Of a stretch of 64,000 bases of DNA, positions 8,384-19,797 are shown in pieces. Where the stretch lies: contig NZ_WBIS01000004.1 of assembly GCF_009749465.1 (NCBI RefSeq), positions 62,001-126,000 on the forward strand, in the 5' to 3' direction. The translations under genes and the position numbers were made by a program. The stretch comes from Agromyces terreus (lineage in GTDB: Bacteria; Actinomycetota; Actinomycetes; Actinomycetales; Microbacteriaceae). The notes below the pieces were generated by a model, which ran no database searches, was not told where the DNA came from, and saw only the letters and a list, made by a program, of their open reading frames with translations. Position 1 is the stretch's first letter. Each line of letters opens with the position of its first letter.

Positions 8384-11300
8384 GTGCCTTCACGTACCCG
8401 TCCATCCGCCGTGCTCGCCGTGGCGCTCGCCGCGGCCGTGGGCGCCGCGATGATCACCCCGGCGCAGGTCGCGACCGCGGCTGAGACCCCGACCGCCCCG
8501 CGGCTGCTCGTCACTGAGATCGTGCCCGACAACGTCGGCAACGACGAGTTCGAGTTCTTCGAGGTGCACAACACCACGGGCGAGGCGATCGACCTCGACG
8601 ACGCGGGCATCGGGTTCTCGTACATCTACGCCGACAGCGACGACCGGGCCAAGGACATCGCCCTCGACGTCGCCGACGACACGGAGATCGACGCCGGGCA
8701 GACGATCGTGCTCTGGCTCAGCTACACGACGGCGACGTTCGACTCGTTCGCCCGCACGGAGAGCGACTTCCGCGCCCACTTCGCGGCCACGCAGCCCGAG
8801 GCCGACTACGACGTCGTGCGGGTCACCGGCCAGGGCGGCATGGCCAACGGCGGCGGTCGCGGCATCCGCGTCACCGCGTCCGACGCCGAGATCAGCCGGT
8901 CCTTCTACCCGACCGCCTCGGCGGCCGCTGATCTCGGGGTGACGTTCCGGGTGCCCGCATCCGGCGTCTCCGCGGAGGTCCTCGCGACGGCCGCCGCGCC
9001 GACGCCCGGGCGCCTCGACGACGGCACCCTCGAGCCGGTCGACCCCGTCGACCCCGAGCAGCCCGCCGCGCCGCTCGAGGCACGCGACCTGATCGTCACC
9101 GAGTTCGCGCCCGACAACGCGGGCACCGACCGCTACGAGTACGTCGAGATCGCGAACACCACCGATCACGACGTCGACCTCGCGGCATCCGGCGTGCGCT
9201 TCGTGTACTTCGGCGCCGGCGACCGCGAACTCGCCTACCCGGCCGGTTCGGTCGTGCCCGCCGGCGGCGTCGCCGTGCTCTGGCTGAACTACTCGCCCAA
9301 CACCGACGGGCTCTCCGCCGACGACTTCCGCGCGTACTCCGGCGCCCCGGCCGACACGGTCGTCGTGCCCGTGACCGGGCAGCCCGGATTCGCGAACACG
9401 GCTGACCGCGGCATCCGCGTCGAAGCCGGCGACGTCGTGCTCGCCTCGGCGTCGTACCGTGCCTCGCAGATCGGCTCCGCCAAGGGCGTCGACTACCGCC
9501 TGCCGGCCCGCGCCGACGAGACCGATCTGGCCGTGCTGCGCGAGCAGGCGCCGCCGACACCCGGCATCGTCGACCCCCAGGCGTTCGTGCCCGCCGCGTT
9601 CGACCCGCAGCCCGACCCCGAACTCGTGACCGCGCCGCTGCAGATCACCGAGGTCGCCCCCGACACCGACAACGTCGCCGGTGCCGACGCCTACGAGTTC
9701 GTCGAGGTGTACAACGCCACGAGCGGGCCGATCGACTTCCGCGACTACTCGCTGGAGTACCTCTACCCGCTCGCCGATCTCACGAACTCGTCGACCGCCC
9801 TCTGGCCGGCGACGAAGCGAGACTCGATGATCGAGCCCGGCGGCACGGTCGTCTTCTGGATCAAGAACGGCGCCAACGACGCGCTCACCGCCGCCGACTT
9901 CAACGCGCACTTCGGGTCGACGCTCGTCGCCGACGAGACCCTCTTCGAAGTCGAATCCGGGGGCATGGCCAACTCGGCGGCTCGCGGACTCGAGATCACG
10001 ACGAACACCGGCTTCACCGTGAACCGCGCCTACTACAACCTCGGCGGCGTCGACGACACCGTGGTCGACCAGCCGATCCAGTACGCGGTCGACCACGCCG
10101 ACCTCACGCTGCAGCGCAAGCTCGGCACGGCGGCCGCCACGCCCGGCGCCGTTCGCCCCGAGCAGGTCGACGACGGGCTCATGATCGTCGCACCCGACAC
10201 CGTCGCGCCGGCGATCACCGACCTGACACCGGCCGAGATCACCCCCGGCGAGGACTTCTCGATGGCCTTCACGGTCACCGACGACGTCCGTGCCAACACG
10301 GTGACGCTCGCGGTGCGCAGCAACCTCGACGAGACGTTCGTCTCGTACGACCTCGTCGCCGACGCCACCGGCTCCGGGTACTCCCGCACGGTGCCCGCCG
10401 TCGACCTGACCGGCAAGAAGTGGTTCGAGTACACCCTGACGGCGCGCGACGGCGTCAACGAGAGCGGCACCGAACTGCGCCGCATCGCCGTCGCCGGAGC
10501 CGATCTGTCGCCGGTGCGCCTGCACCTCGACGACGACGCCTGGCTGCGCGGCACGGTCGACGTGGTCGCCGGTTCCGATGAGTATCCGGCCACGACCGTG
10601 ATCAGCGTCGACGGCGCGGATGTCGCGGGGGCCCCGCAGCTCGAGTCGGCGCCCGTCTTCGCCTTCGAGGCGAGCAGCGTCGACACCTTCTTCCGCAACG
10701 GCGTGCGCGTCGGCGAAGATGTGCTCGCGATCTTCGACGACGGCATCTACTCGGGATGGGAGACGATCTCGACGCCCGTGCCGCTGGCATACCTCGCCGA
10801 CTCCGACGAGGTGACGGTCAGCGTCTGGGCCGGCACCAAGGCGGCGCCCGAGATCGACCTGGACGAGAACAACGACGACTTCAGCATCCGCAACCTGCGG
10901 CTCATCCTGCCCGACGGCCGCACCCTCCTGCCGGCCGGGTACGACGACCCGGCGCAGGTGCTCGCGATGGGCGACAGCGTCGGCAAGCTCGACTTCTTCG
11001 ACGCCGCGTTCACGCTCCCCGCCGATGCCCGCACCGCGGTCGGATACCGGTGGGACACCACGGCGGTCGCCGACGGCGCGCACGTCGTGCGTGCCGAGTC
11101 CGCGGCCGGATCGGACGAGGCATCCGTGCGCGTCGACAACAGCGTTCCCGGCATCGCCACCGAACTCGAGGACGGCAAGCTCTACCAGGGCGAGTTCATG
11201 ATCGACGCCTCGGCCACCGACGACGGCTCCGGGCTCGCATCGCTCACCGCGACGCTCGACGGCGCGCCCGTCGAACTGCCCTACGCGACTTCGTCGATCA

Positions 11301-13687
11301 CCCTCGCCGACGGGGAGCACGCCGTGGTCTTCACGGCGACGGATGCCGCGGGCAACGTCGCCGAGCGCACGGTCGCCTTCACGACCCCGGTCGAGGAGCC
11401 CGGCAACGAGCTCATCTCGCCCGAGGACGGCGCCGAGTTCGAGGCGGGCGAGGACATCACGCTCTCCGCCCGAGCCATCGATCCGTCCGACGACGACCTC
11501 GACGTCGACTTCGCGGAGGCCTCCCGGCTCGGCGTGGGCGACGGCATCGAGGCCTACACGGGCACGGTGACCGAGGCCGACACGGTCGACCGCTCGGCGC
11601 GCCGCGCGCTCACCGCCGAAGAGGTCGCGAAGATCGGCCGACTCGACGAGGATGCCGCGGCCGAGACATCCGACACCGCGTTCCCCTACCAGCTGTTCGA
11701 TGTCACGGTGCCCGAGGGGTCCGGTGACGACGCCCGCGTGCGCCTGCGCTGGGACGGCTCGGCCAACGCCGACGCGAAGGTGCTGCTGTACGCGCTCGGC
11801 GTCGACGGCGCCTGGCACGAGTTGGACCGCGCCCTCACCACCGACGGCGCGCCCACCTCGTTCACGCTCGACGCGCTCGTGCCGGTCGCCGAGTACGCGA
11901 TCGACGGGCTCGTGACCGTGCTCGTGCAGCACTCCGAGGGGTTCGCCGGCACCGACCTGTCGACCCGGGAATCGGCCGTCGAGCGGAACCACGCCGAGGA
12001 CACGCCGCGCTCCGCATACGACTTCACGCTCGCCTGGGAGTCGGACACGCAGTACTACAACGAGCAGTACCACCAGCACCAGACGGCGATCCACGACTAC
12101 CTGCTGCGGGAGCGCTCCGACCTGAACCTCCAGTACCTGTTCCACACGGGCGACATCGTGGACGACTACGACCAGCTCGTGCAGTGGGAGTCGGCGACCC
12201 CCGAGTACGCGAAGCTCGACGACGCCGGCCTCCCGTACGGGGTGCTCGCCGGCAACCACGACGTCGGGCACAAGGAGATCGACTACACGAACTACGGGTC
12301 CTACTTCGGCGAGGACCGCTTCGCCGGGAACCCCTGGTACGGCGGCAGCTACGAGGACAACCGCGGCCACTACGACCTGGTGAGCGCGGGCGGCATCGAC
12401 TTCCTCATGCTGTACATGGGCTGGGGGCCCGAGAGCGACGAGATCGACTGGATGAACGAGGTGCTCGCGCGGTACCCCGAGCGGGTCGCGATGATCAACC
12501 TGCACGAGTACATGCTCACGACGGGCGGCCTCGGCCCGATCCCTCAGCGGATCTACGACGAGGTCGTGGCGACCAACCCGAACGTGCGCACCGTGTTCTC
12601 GGGGCACTACCACGACGCCTTCACCCGGATCGACGGGTTCGACGACGACGGTGACGGCGTCGACGACCGGCAGGTCTACCAGGTGCTGTTCGACTACCAG
12701 GGCCTGCCCGAGGGCGGCCTCGGATACCTCCGCCTGCTGCACTTCGACAACGAGGGCGGGCAGATCATCGCGCGCACCTACTCGCCATCGCTGAACGACT
12801 ACGACTCCGACGACCCGTCGCTCGAGCTCGTGCACCAGGAGTTCACGATCCCGTACGCGGCGCTCGGCCTCGCGCCGCAGCCGAAGACGCTCGCGACCGA
12901 CGCGTTCAGCGCCGAGGTGCTCACGGCGCACGCGATCGCCTCGTACACGGATGTCGCGAGCGGCTCGGTGCAGACGGCGACGTGGTCGCCCGAGCTCGGC
13001 GTGCACGGCTGGTACGTGACCTCGGTCGACCCGTACGGGGCCACCGCGGACTCCGAGGTGCGCACGCTCACGGTTGTGGAGGCCGGTGACGGCGGTGGCG
13101 ACGGTGACGGTGGTGACGGTGGTGACGGCGGCGACGGCGGTGACGGCGATCCGGGCGACGGCCGCCCGACCGACCCGTCGGTTCCGGTCGGCGTCGACGC
13201 GCTCGACCCGGCGCTCGAGGGTGCCATCTCGACCCCCGCATCCGTCCGCGTCGGCGAGGCCTTCCGCGTGACGGTGGGCGAGGCGCACGCGGGCGAGTGG
13301 ATCCAGCTCTGGCTGCACTCGACCCCGACCGCGCTCGGCACGTGGACGCAGGTCGCGGCCGACGGCTCGCTCTACGGCATCGTGCCGACCGGCACGCCGA
13401 CCGGCGTGCACACGCTCGTCGCGCAGACCGCCGACGGCGTGGTGGGCTGGACCACGCTCGCCATCGAGGCCGCGTCGACCGAGGCCCCGGGCAGCGGTGA
13501 CGGATCGGATGCCGGCGCGGGTTCCGGCGCGACTCCGGCCGGCAGCGGTTCCGAGAGCAGCACGGCTTCGGACGGATCGCTCGCGAGCACGGGTGCGGGC
13601 TGGGTCGTGCCCGCCGGTGTCGCGGCCGCTGCGCTGCTGCTGCTCGGCGCGGTGCTCCTCGTGCTGAGGAGGCGTCGCACCGCCTGA
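8384..13687 (+). CDS. wall-anchored lamin-tail / calcineurin-like metallophosphoesterase, LASTG sorting signal
   Basis: A 1767-residue exported protein. It starts at GTG 8384 with GGAAAC upstream and a signal peptide ending near AAE (residue 34). Three lamin-tail domains follow (about 40-180, 228-380, 424-575), each with a LxxTExxPD...EFxExxN pattern. Ig-like segments occupy about 620-1150, with a Jelly-roll/concanavalin-like stretch. A metallophosphoesterase lies at about 1210-1470: SDTQYY, HTGDIVDDY, GNHDVGH, NLHEYM and SGHYHDAF supply the metal-binding Asp/His/Asn set. A Gly/Asp linker, another Ig-like domain, then LASTG (about 1732), a hydrophobic helix and RRRR end the protein, the class-E sortase pattern. 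It probably releases phosphate from an extracellular ester; the substrate is unknown. Confidence 0.9.
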   Translation: MPSRTRPSAVLAVALAAAVGAAMITPAQVATAAETPTAPRLLVTEIVPDNVGNDEFEFFEVHNTTGEAIDLDDAGIGFSYIYADSDDRAKDIALDVADDTEIDAGQTIVLWLSYTTATFDSFARTESDFRAHFAATQPEADYDVVRVTGQGGMANGGGRGIRVTASDAEISRSFYPTASAAADLGVTFRVPASGVSAEVLATAAAPTPGRLDDGTLEPVDPVDPEQPAAPLEARDLIVTEFAPDNAGTDRYEYVEIANTTDHDVDLAASGVRFVYFGAGDRELAYPAGSVVPAGGVAVLWLNYSPNTDGLSADDFRAYSGAPADTVVVPVTGQPGFANTADRGIRVEAGDVVLASASYRASQIGSAKGVDYRLPARADETDLAVLREQAPPTPGIVDPQAFVPAAFDPQPDPELVTAPLQITEVAPDTDNVAGADAYEFVEVYNATSGPIDFRDYSLEYLYPLADLTNSSTALWPATKRDSMIEPGGTVVFWIKNGANDALTAADFNAHFGSTLVADETLFEVESGGMANSAARGLEITTNTGFTVNRAYYNLGGVDDTVVDQPIQYAVDHADLTLQRKLGTAAATPGAVRPEQVDDGLMIVAPDTVAPAITDLTPAEITPGEDFSMAFTVTDDVRANTVTLAVRSNLDETFVSYDLVADATGSGYSRTVPAVDLTGKKWFEYTLTARDGVNESGTELRRIAVAGADLSPVRLHLDDDAWLRGTVDVVAGSDEYPATTVISVDGADVAGAPQLESAPVFAFEASSVDTFFRNGVRVGEDVLAIFDDGIYSGWETISTPVPLAYLADSDEVTVSVWAGTKAAPEIDLDENNDDFSIRNLRLILPDGRTLLPAGYDDPAQVLAMGDSVGKLDFFDAAFTLPADARTAVGYRWDTTAVADGAHVVRAESAAGSDEASVRVDNSVPGIATELEDGKLYQGEFMIDASATDDGSGLASLTATLDGAPVELPYATSSITLADGEHAVVFTATDAAGNVAERTVAFTTPVEEPGNELISPEDGAEFEAGEDITLSARAIDPSDDDLDVDFAEASRLGVGDGIEAYTGTVTEADTVDRSARRALTAEEVAKIGRLDEDAAAETSDTAFPYQLFDVTVPEGSGDDARVRLRWDGSANADAKVLLYALGVDGAWHELDRALTTDGAPTSFTLDALVPVAEYAIDGLVTVLVQHSEGFAGTDLSTRESAVERNHAEDTPRSAYDFTLAWESDTQYYNEQYHQHQTAIHDYLLRERSDLNLQYLFHTGDIVDDYDQLVQWESATPEYAKLDDAGLPYGVLAGNHDVGHKEIDYTNYGSYFGEDRFAGNPWYGGSYEDNRGHYDLVSAGGIDFLMLYMGWGPESDEIDWMNEVLARYPERVAMINLHEYMLTTGGLGPIPQRIYDEVVATNPNVRTVFSGHYHDAFTRIDGFDDDGDGVDDRQVYQVLFDYQGLPEGGLGYLRLLHFDNEGGQIIARTYSPSLNDYDSDDPSLELVHQEFTIPYAALGLAPQPKTLATDAFSAEVLTAHAIASYTDVASGSVQTATWSPELGVHGWYVTSVDPYGATADSEVRTLTVVEAGDGGGDGDGGDGGDGGDGGDGDPGDGRPTDPSVPVGVDALDPALEGAISTPASVRVGEAFRVTVGEAHAGEWIQLWLHSTPTALGTWTQVAADGSLYGIVPTGTPTGVHTLVAQTADGVVGWTTLAIEAASTEAPGSGDGSDAGAGSGATPAGSGSESSTASDGSLASTGAGWVVPAGVAAAALLLLGAVLLVLRRRRTA

Positions 13688-13749
13688 GCCCTTCCATCCT
13701 GCAGGAAACGAGGCTGGATGGGCCCCTCACAGCCGTGATGGTGCCCGCC

Positions 13750-13930
13750 GGTCGAGGAGGCGCGCCGGCGCCGTCTCGAGACCTTCGGTGCTTGGTCTCG
13801 AGACGCTTCGCTCCTCGACCGGCGGCGGTCGAGGAGGCCGCGACGAAGGAGCAGCCGTCTCGAGACCTTCGGCCCTTGGTCTCGGGACGCTTCGCTCCTC
13901 GACCGGCGAGACGCTTCGCTCCTCGACCGG
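13750..13930. repeat. intergenic cluster of GGTCGAGGAG/GTCTCGAGACC palindromic repeats
   Basis: At least four arm units in alternating orientation fill most of the gap between two genes that converge on it (stops at 13687 and 13945). Units have different GC-rich middles between constant ends. The array could fold as nested hairpins and could act as a bidirectional terminator, but it has no T tract. A short piece of the GCAGGAAACGAGG hairpin family lies just before it (13701-13713). Confidence 0.8.
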
Positions 13931-13944
13931 CGGCGGGCGCCGGC

Positions 13945-15588
13945 TCAGGACACGGTGACGGTGCGCTCGTGCAGGCCCGTGGCGCCGTCGGGCACGACGC
14001 CCTGCTGCCGCGAGGTCTGCACCTCGCCGTCGGCCCCGGTCGCCCGCACGCGCAGCGAGTGCGAGCCCGCCGCGGCATCCCACTCGAACCGCCACTGCAC
14101 CCACGTGTCGTCGGAGATCGCCGTGGCGCGCGTCGCCGGCCGCCACGGCCCGTCGTCGACCTGCACGTCGACCGCCGCGACGCCGACGTGCTGGTGCCAG
14201 GCGACGCCCGCGACGACGACCGGCCCGGCCGACAGCGGCTGCCCCGAGCGCGGCACGTCGATGCGCGACGACAGCTTGATCGGGCCGTGGTCGCTCCAGC
14301 CGCGATCGGTCCAGTAGGCGGATGCCGCGTCGAACCGGGTGACCTCGAGCTCCGTCACCCACTTCGTCGCCGACACGTACCCGTAGAGCCCCGGGACGAC
14401 CATGCGCACCGGGAACCCGTGCTCGGGGGGCAGCGGCTCGCCGTTCATGCCCACCGCGAGGATCGCCTCGCGCGCGTCGTCCTGCAGCACCTCGAGCGGC
14501 GTCGACGCCGTGAACCCGTCGATGCTGCGCGAGAGCACCATGTCGGCATCCGCTCCAGGAGCGGCCTGCGCGAGCAGTTCGCGGATCGGGTAGCCGAGCC
14601 ACACCGCGTTGCCGATCAGGCCGCCGCCGACCTCGTTCGACACGCACGCGAGCGTGGTGACGGACTCCGCGAGCGGCAGGGCGAGCAGCTCGTCCCACGT
14701 GAGCACGACCTCCCGCTCGACGTCGCCGTGGATGCGCAGGCTCCAGTCGGCCGGCTCGACCGACGGCACCACGAGCGCCGTGTCGATGCGGTAGAACTCG
14801 GCGTTCGGCGTGATCACGGGCGCGAGGCCGTCGATGCCGAGTTCGGCACCCTGCGGGACGGATGCCGCGGAGGTCGGCCTCGGCAACGTGATCGCCTCGC
14901 GCACGGCCGTCACCGCCCGGGACCCGGCCTGCATCGCGTAGCCGCCCCACGCCGCGATCAGGCCGACCGCGGTCGCACCGCCCGCCCACGCGAGGAACCT
15001 GCGCCGGTCGACCGCCGTCGCCTCCGGCGTGCGCGTGCCCGCGGCATCCGGGACCTGTCGAGCAGCCGGCGGACCGGATGCGGACGTGGATGCCGCGACG
15101 TCCGGCTCGTCGGGCCCGTCCGCCGCACTCGGCCCCGCGTCGACCGCGGCCAACCGCCGCACGAGCAGGCGCAGCACGAGGACGCCCGCGACGGCGGCGA
15201 TCGCCGAGGGCGCGAATGCGAGCATCGAGGCGTTCGCACGCGTCACCGCGGCCAGCACGCCCACGCCGCCCAGCACCCAGAACACGACCTGCCCCCACGG
15301 CGGGCGTCGGGACTCGAGCACGCCGGCCGCGCCCGCGATCACGAGCAGCACGATCGCGACGCCCGTGAGCAGCGCGGCCTTGTCGTTCGTGCCGAACAGG
15401 GCGATCGCGGCGTCCTTCGCCCACGGCGGCGCAAGGTCGATGAGCGCGGCGCCGACCACCGCGAACGGGCTCGCGTCCGACGCGAGCAGCGCGGCCGCGA
15501 GGGTTCCCGCGCCGGCCGCGACGACGGCCGCCGCGACGCCGGCGAGCGCCGGGAACAGCAGTCGGGCGGCAGGGGTTCGCGCGGGCAT
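13945..15588 (-). CDS. membrane-anchored molybdopterin-dependent oxidoreductase (sulfite oxidase-like)
   Basis: A 547-residue protein. The first 150 residues hold about four hydrophobic helices. A loop follows, then a twin-arginine-like segment RRRFLAWAGGATAVGLIAA near residue 193, then a periplasm-side sulfite-oxidase-type molybdopterin domain with the cofactor ligand Cys in LACVSNEVGGGLIG (near 314) and a C-terminal Ig-like dimerisation domain (about 440-545). This layout is that of actinobacterial membrane Moco oxidoreductases related to sulfite oxidase and YedY. It probably acts at the outer face of the membrane; the substrate is unknown and no cytochrome partner is adjacent. The MOSC protein at the right end of the window is not linked to it. 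Confidence 0.85.
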   Translation of the reverse strand: MPARTPAARLLFPALAGVAAAVVAAGAGTLAAALLASDASPFAVVGAALIDLAPPWAKDAAIALFGTNDKAALLTGVAIVLLVIAGAAGVLESRRPPWGQVVFWVLGGVGVLAAVTRANASMLAFAPSAIAAVAGVLVLRLLVRRLAAVDAGPSAADGPDEPDVAASTSASGPPAARQVPDAAGTRTPEATAVDRRRFLAWAGGATAVGLIAAWGGYAMQAGSRAVTAVREAITLPRPTSAASVPQGAELGIDGLAPVITPNAEFYRIDTALVVPSVEPADWSLRIHGDVEREVVLTWDELLALPLAESVTTLACVSNEVGGGLIGNAVWLGYPIRELLAQAAPGADADMVLSRSIDGFTASTPLEVLQDDAREAILAVGMNGEPLPPEHGFPVRMVVPGLYGYVSATKWVTELEVTRFDAASAYWTDRGWSDHGPIKLSSRIDVPRSGQPLSAGPVVVAGVAWHQHVGVAAVDVQVDDGPWRPATRATAISDDTWVQWRFEWDAAAGSHSLRVRATGADGEVQTSRQQGVVPDGATGLHERTVTVS

Positions 15589-15748
15589 GCGCTCAGGCTA
15601 CGCGCGGCCGCTGGGCGCGGCATCCGCGAACCTGTGACGAATCGCTGACGTCCGCCCGCGCGTTTCCGGGCGCACCGATCGGAGCGGGACCGCGCGACCG
15701 GAGCTCGAGGGCTGCGGATGTCGGCGGCCGCTGCCAGAATCGGGAGTC

Positions 15749-18025
<2,277 letters not shown>

Positions 18026-18187
18026 GCTCCCGCCCGCCCTGCCTCTGCGCCCACGTTGCCCCTGCCCCTGCGCCCGGCCGGCCCGCCCCTGCGCCCGGCT
18101 AGCCTCGCCCGTCTGCTCGCCGGAGTGAGCCGTCTGGAGCCCCGTGACGTGCCGCCGCCGTGCAACCCTGCTGCTTGCAGCGAAGGT

Positions 18188-18673
18188 TCAGAGGGGCGCC
18201 GACTCCTGGACGAGCCGTGCGAGTCGCTCGGGGGCGAAGAGGGAGAGCCTCGTGGCGGAGATCACCTCCACGCGGAAACCGAGCACCTCCTTCGCGATCT
18301 CCTCCATCATCGACTCGGCCTCGCTCCCGAGGATGATGTCCGTCTCGGCGAGCAGGATGATCGATTCCTCGCGAGCGACAGCGACCGCGACGGCATCGAC
18401 GCCCGGCGCACGTGCGGATCCGAGGAGGCGCACGTTGACCGTGCCCTGTTCTTCGAAGCGTCGGAGGAGTTCGTCGCGCCGGAGCGTGAGCTGCTCACGA
18501 GGGCTGAGGTCGCCGTACCTCATGCGCCCGTCCGCCAGCGCAGGGAGGCGTGCGCGCGCATATCCGGCGACGGCATCCGCGAGCACGTCCTTCTTCGTGC
18601 GCTCCATGAGATGGGCGAGTTCGGCGACCAGTTTCGCCGTCGCCGTGTCGATTCTGATCGTCGTGTCGGTCAT
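18188..18673 (-). CDS. ribbon-helix-helix protein with a possible degenerate nucleotidyltransferase-like C-terminus
   Basis: A 161-residue protein. Residues 1-50 (TDTTIRIDTATAKLVAELAHLM...KKDVLADAVAGYA) look like a ribbon-helix-helix DNA-binding domain. The rest contains LLGSAR near 80, then AETDIIL and GFRVEVI, in the order of MNT-type nucleotidyltransferase motifs (GSRARG, SDIDL, VDLV), but several expected catalytic acids are not seen. A RHH antitoxin-like regulator of its own gene is one reading; no toxin-like gene is adjacent. The start at 18673 has CGGAG upstream. Its leader holds six 8-bp TAGCGATG units, starting about 33 bases before the start codon. Lower GC and more AT-ending codons than the neighbours hint at separate origin. 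Function is unknown. Confidence 0.6.
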   Translation of the reverse strand: MTDTTIRIDTATAKLVAELAHLMERTKKDVLADAVAGYARARLPALADGRMRYGDLSPREQLTLRRDELLRRFEEQGTVNVRLLGSARAPGVDAVAVAVAREESIILLAETDIILGSEAESMMEEIAKEVLGFRVEVISATRLSLFAPERLARLVQESAPL

Positions 18674-18705
18674 GCGGCTCCGGGGGTATCGGTTTCAAAA
18701 TCGTG

Positions 18706-18759
18706 TAGCGATGTAGCGATGTAGCGATGTAGCGATGTAGCGATGTAGCGATGTAGCGC
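18706..18759. repeat. TAGCGATG 8-bp tandem array, locus 1
   Basis: Six full 8-bp units and a terminal TAGCGC. The array lies between the RHH gene and the hydrolase gene, both read leftward, so it is in the leader of the RHH gene. The same array is at 33628 and 56375, in the same orientation. Read on the minus strand it has no stop in any frame. Confidence 0.9.
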
Positions 18760-18941
18760 CGGTTTCCAGAGAGACTCTCCCGGCAGCGGGGTGGGGTCGG
18801 GGACGACTGGGACGCATCCGCACGCGCAGGCTTCTCTCGCGAGCCTGTGGAGGAGGGGTGTGTCAGCGGAGGACGCCGGCGTCCCCCGCTGGAAGCCCGC
18901 CGTTGTCGGCAGCGGTCGTTCGCGGCCGGCGTCGGCCGGCG

Positions 18942-19679
18942 TCAGGCGTCGGTGGGCCGGGCCCGCATGAAGGCGACGACGGATGCCGCGAGGGCGGCGC
19001 CGATCTCGGCGGCGGGGCGCTTGCGCCCCTTGATCTCGAACGAGTGGTTGGCGGCGTCGATCCACTCGAGCGAGGCATTCGGACCGATGCGCCCCACGAC
19101 GTCGTCGAGCTGGTCGTTGGGCACGGCGAACGGGTCGTTGCGCCCCTGCAGGAACAGGATCGGCACCTGGAGCGCGGGCAGGTGCTCGTCTCGGGGCTTC
19201 TCGGGCTTTCCGGGCGCGTGCAACGGATACCCCAGCATCACGAGACCCGAAACGGCCATGCCCTCGGCGGCCGCCATCGAGGCCATGCGTCCGCCGAACG
19301 ACTTGCCCGACGCCCAGACAGGCTCCGCCGGGACCGTGCCGGAGGCCGCCCCGCGGCCCGCAGCGGCAGCCAACTCGGCCGCCGTGCGCACGGCCGCCCG
19401 CCAGGTAGCGACGGCTGCCGGGGGACGATCGGGGAACCGGCGCCCCGCCTCGCGATACGCGAAGTCGAAACGGAGGGTCGCGACGCCGAGCGCCTGCACG
19501 GCCTGCGCGAACCCCTCGAGGAACGGATGCTCCATGCCCGTGCCCGCCCCGTGTGCGACGACGAGCGTGGCCCACGCCTCCGCGGGACGTCCGTACAGCG
19601 CTCCGACCGAGTCGACCCCGCCCACGAGAGCGCCCGGCTCGTCGGCGAGCCGGATGCGGAGCTCCGCATCGGCGCTCAT
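18942..19679 (-). CDS. alpha/beta-family hydrolase (Abhydrolase_11-like)
   Basis: A 245-residue alpha/beta-hydrolase. It has an oxyanion-loop HGAGTGMEHP near the N-terminus, nucleophile elbow GKSFGG, acid in LQGRNDPF and His in ANHSFEIKGRKR, all in canonical order. The small size and HGAG motif fit the KANL3/Tex30-like bacterial hydrolases. The ATG at 19679 begins the conserved fold. The frame continues upstream through a 9-bp repeat that would add an (RLV)n stretch from an ATG at 19760, which I regard as less likely. The substrate is unknown. It is followed downstream by the TAGCGATG array and the RHH gene. Confidence 0.82.
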   Translation of the reverse strand: MSADAELRIRLADEPGALVGGVDSVGALYGRPAEAWATLVVAHGAGTGMEHPFLEGFAQAVQALGVATLRFDFAYREAGRRFPDRPPAAVATWRAAVRTAAELAAAAGRGAASGTVPAEPVWASGKSFGGRMASMAAAEGMAVSGLVMLGYPLHAPGKPEKPRDEHLPALQVPILFLQGRNDPFAVPNDQLDDVVGRIGPNASLEWIDAANHSFEIKGRKRPAAEIGAALAASVVAFMRARPTDA

Positions 19680-19697
19680 ACGGCGCACCGAGCCGGC

Positions 19698-19763
19698 GAG
19701 TCGCACGAGGCGCACGAGTCGCACGAGGCGCACGAGGCGCACGAGGCGCACGAGGCGCACGAG
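19698..19763. repeat. 9-bp tandem repeat (CACGAGGCG / CACGAGTCG) upstream of the hydrolase
   Basis: About seven units of a 9-bp repeat, alternating T and G at one position, directly before the hydrolase start. On the minus strand it reads in frame as repeats of R-L-V. It could be a leader minisatellite or the coding start of a variable N-terminus. Confidence 0.8.
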
Positions 19764-19797
19764 ACCCGCGAGCCAGGCACGCGAGCGACGTATGCGC

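Noticed and set aside
8390..13411. A 1673-codon open frame antisense to the phosphoesterase gene
   Set aside because: It mirrors the GC3-rich sense gene, has no family motif and is full of Val/Arg/Gly text; it is a codon-bias shadow.
18056..18100. Short direct repeat GCCCCTGCGCCCGGC (two copies) after the UvrA-like gene
   Set aside because: Only two copies in C-rich sequence; could be chance, so it is not listed as an element.
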